Positions 62,571 to 64,000 of a DNA stretch of 64,000 nt are shown one piece after another; the first letter of the stretch is position 1; each line of letters opens with the position of its first letter. The translations under genes were made by a program, and so were the position numbers. The notes under the pieces are model-generated. The model was not told the DNA's origin. It searched no databases and was given only the letters and a program-made list of their open reading frames with translations. This stretch comes from Clostridiales bacterium (GTDB lineage: Bacteria > Bacillota > Clostridia > Saccharofermentanales > Saccharofermentanaceae): assembly GCA_017561715.1 (NCBI GenBank), contig JAFZBN010000015.1:62001-126000 (forward strand), in the 5' to 3' direction.

Positions 62571-64000
62571 GCCTTCTTATTCTCCGTCTCCTCGGAAGAT
62601 TTCTTAGCAGGCTTGGCGGCAGGCTTCTTCTCTGTTTTCGGAGCCGCCTTCTTTGCCGTGGAAGAAGATTTAGCTGTTTTTGCGGGAGCCTTCTTCGCTT
62701 CCGGCTTCTTCTCCGCCTCAGTTTTTGCCTTCGGAGCCGCTTTCTTGACAACCGGCTTCTTTGCTTCGGTCTTCTTCGGTTCCGCCTTTTTCTTCTTCGG
62801 AATGTCGAGGATCTCTTCTGTCAGAGGCTTCTTTTCAGGCTCTTCTTCCTCCGCGATGGAAATACCCGTAATGAAGGAATAAAGACCGGCATACTCCTGC
62901 GCGGACTTCTTCCAGGAATAGTCTGCTTTCATGCCTTCTTCGATAAGCTTGTTCCAGACAGGCTTATTGTGACGATAAAGATCACATGCGTACTTCGTAA
63001 CGAAGAGGAACTCATGCGCGTTGATGTTGGCAAAGGAGAAACCGTTGCCTTCACCGGTAAATTCGTTATACGGAACGACTGTATCGCGAAGACCGCCTGT
63101 CTCACGAACGATCGGGATCGTACCATAGGTCATGGCAACGAGCTGGGAAAGTCCGCAAGGCTCAAACAGTGACGGCATCAGGAAGATATCCGAACCTGCA
63201 TAAAGTGTATGGGCAAGTCCGTTATCAAAAGAAATGCAGGCACACATCTTGCCCGGGTTTCTCGAAGCGATGTCCGCGAGAGATCTCTCGTAGTAAGCGT
63301 CACCGGTTCCGAGGATAACGATCTGCATGCCGTCATAGAGCATCTCCTCTACGACACGAAGCAGGAGGTCAAGACCCTTCTGGTCAACCAGACGGGAGAT
63401 CATGGTGCAAAGCGGAGCGCCCGGATTGACTTCCAGTCCCAGCTGTTCCTGAACGGACTTTTTGTTGATCGCCTTTCCTTCTTCGTAGTTCTTGATGGAA
63501 TACTTCGACGGGATCATCGTATCCTTCGCCGGGTTATACTCATCGGCATTGATTCCGTTTAAGATACCGGAAACCTTATACGCATAACGCTGCAGCGTAT
63601 GGTTCAATCCTTCGCCGTAGTAGTCGGTCATGATCTCATAAGCATATGTCGGAGAAACCGTCGTTACGGAGTTACTGTAAACGATACCGGCCTTCATGAA
63701 GTTGACGGCGCCGTCCTTGATGGACAGTTCATCCGTAAGATACTCGCTCGGCAGATCCAAAAGATCCTGGATCACTTCGATACCGTGAATACCCTGATAC
63801 TTCAGGTTGTGGATCGTGTAGACGGTCTTGACGTTCGTGTGATAGCCGTACTTCTTGTAGTGCGCGTCGAGAAGCAGCGGCATCATGCCGGACTGCCAGT
63901 CGTTACAGTGGAGAACATCCGGCTCAAATCCCATGAAGTCTCCCATGAAGTCCAGAACTGCTCTTTGGAAGAAGCAGAAACGCTCGATGTCGAATACATA
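62567..64000 (-). CDS. glgA: Glycogen synthase GlgA (5' end cut by window), with Lys/Ala-rich C-terminal tail
   Basis: Retaining GT5 glycosyltransferase that adds glucose from ADP-glucose to glycogen. The 5' end lies beyond the window; the frame runs open to its edge (DIERFCFFQRAVLDFMG). Motifs include FEPDVLHCNDWQ, TIHNLKYQG, the TTVSPTYAYE segment, NGINADEYNP, and the nucleotide-binding DIFLMPSLFEPCGLSQLVAMTYGTIPIVRETGGLRDTV. After the usual end (about AGLYSFITG) it has about 100 extra residues. These are rich in Lys, Ala and Pro (KKAAPKTEKKPAAKPAKK-type), resembling a histone H1 tail. The amylase gene overlaps its stop. Confidence 0.95.
   Translation of the reverse strand, partial: YVFDIERFCFFQRAVLDFMGDFMGFEPDVLHCNDWQSGMMPLLLDAHYKKYGYHTNVKTVYTIHNLKYQGIHGIEVIQDLLDLPSEYLTDELSIKDGAVNFMKAGIVYSNSVTTVSPTYAYEIMTDYYGEGLNHTLQRYAYKVSGILNGINADEYNPAKDTMIPSKYSIKNYEEGKAINKKSVQEQLGLEVNPGAPLCTMISRLVDQKGLDLLLRVVEEMLYDGMQIVILGTGDAYYERSLADIASRNPGKMCACISFDNGLAHTLYAGSDIFLMPSLFEPCGLSQLVAMTYGTIPIVRETGGLRDTVVPYNEFTGEGNGFSFANINAHEFLFVTKYACDLYRHNKPVWNKLIEEGMKADYSWKKSAQEYAGLYSFITGISIAEEEEPEKKPLTEEILDIPKKKKAEPKKTEAKKPVVKKAAPKAKTEAEKKPEAKKAPAKTAKSSSTAKKAAPKTEKKPAAKPAKKSSEETENKKA

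Overview
The window is chromosomal DNA from a low-to-mid GC Gram-positive anaerobe. Clostridia (Bacillota) is the best fit, possibly a carbohydrate-fermenting gut or rumen lineage. The reasons are: ScpA/ScpB next to cmk-ispH, SepF beside a YggS protein, a HutP homologue, indolepyruvate:ferredoxin oxidoreductase, CdaA-type c-di-AMP synthesis, lipobox lipoproteins, a sortase-type wall protein, Gly/Ala tRNA synthetase-style housekeeping genes without any T-box leader, and strong AGGAGG ribosome binding sites. I see no phage, transposon, CRISPR or plasmid features.

Layout. 1-9.4 kb (minus): a long housekeeping run ileS, M50 protease, trpS, scpA, scpB, RpiR regulator, hutP, cmk and a partial ispH. 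9.5-13.8 kb (minus): RNA methyltransferase, RluA-type pseudouridine synthase, HD protein and a GH120 beta-xylosidase. 14.0-17.3 kb (plus): PhoB-type response regulator, sensor kinase and rluF. 17.3-23.1 kb (minus): GH3 beta-glucosidase and a GH2 protein lacking its acid/base residue. 23.2 kb: tmRNA. 23.7-32.2 kb: SseB-like protein, lipoprotein, a degenerate amidase, a degenerate UDP-galactopyranose mutase, a CdaA-YbbR fusion, a Crp regulator and nagA. 32.4-33.5 kb: ilvE. 33.8-37.2 kb (minus): an uncharacterised operon with an AroB-like protein and an M28-like lipoprotein, both lacking catalytic residues, a small beta-rich protein and an RDD membrane protein. 37.3-40.5 kb: gltX and glnS in tandem. 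40.7-49.8 kb (minus): sepF, yggS, a HlyD-like protein, a lyase gene interrupted by a UGA, an ACT protein, iorB, iorA and a sodium:solute symporter. 49.9-53.8 kb: MBL hydrolase, lipoprotein, tRNA-Leu(GAG) and a DHH phosphoesterase. 53.8-64 kb (minus): a TIR-transmembrane-propeller protein, a Thr-Pro-rich wall protein, a zinc-ribbon membrane protein, a GH13 amylase and a partial glgA with a histone-H1-like tail.

The genes suggest a heterotroph that takes up and splits plant and storage glycans (GH120, GH3, GH13, NagA), stores glycogen (GlgA) and oxidises aromatic amino-acid keto acids (IorAB). The most unusual theme is repeated loss of catalytic residues in otherwise well-preserved enzyme folds (GH2, amidase_3, M28, AroB, UGM), mostly in envelope-facing or carbohydrate-related genes. 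The M28-like/AroB-like/RDD operon at 33.8-37.2 kb is my best candidate for an undescribed system. All family assignments come from reading motifs by eye; no database search was run.
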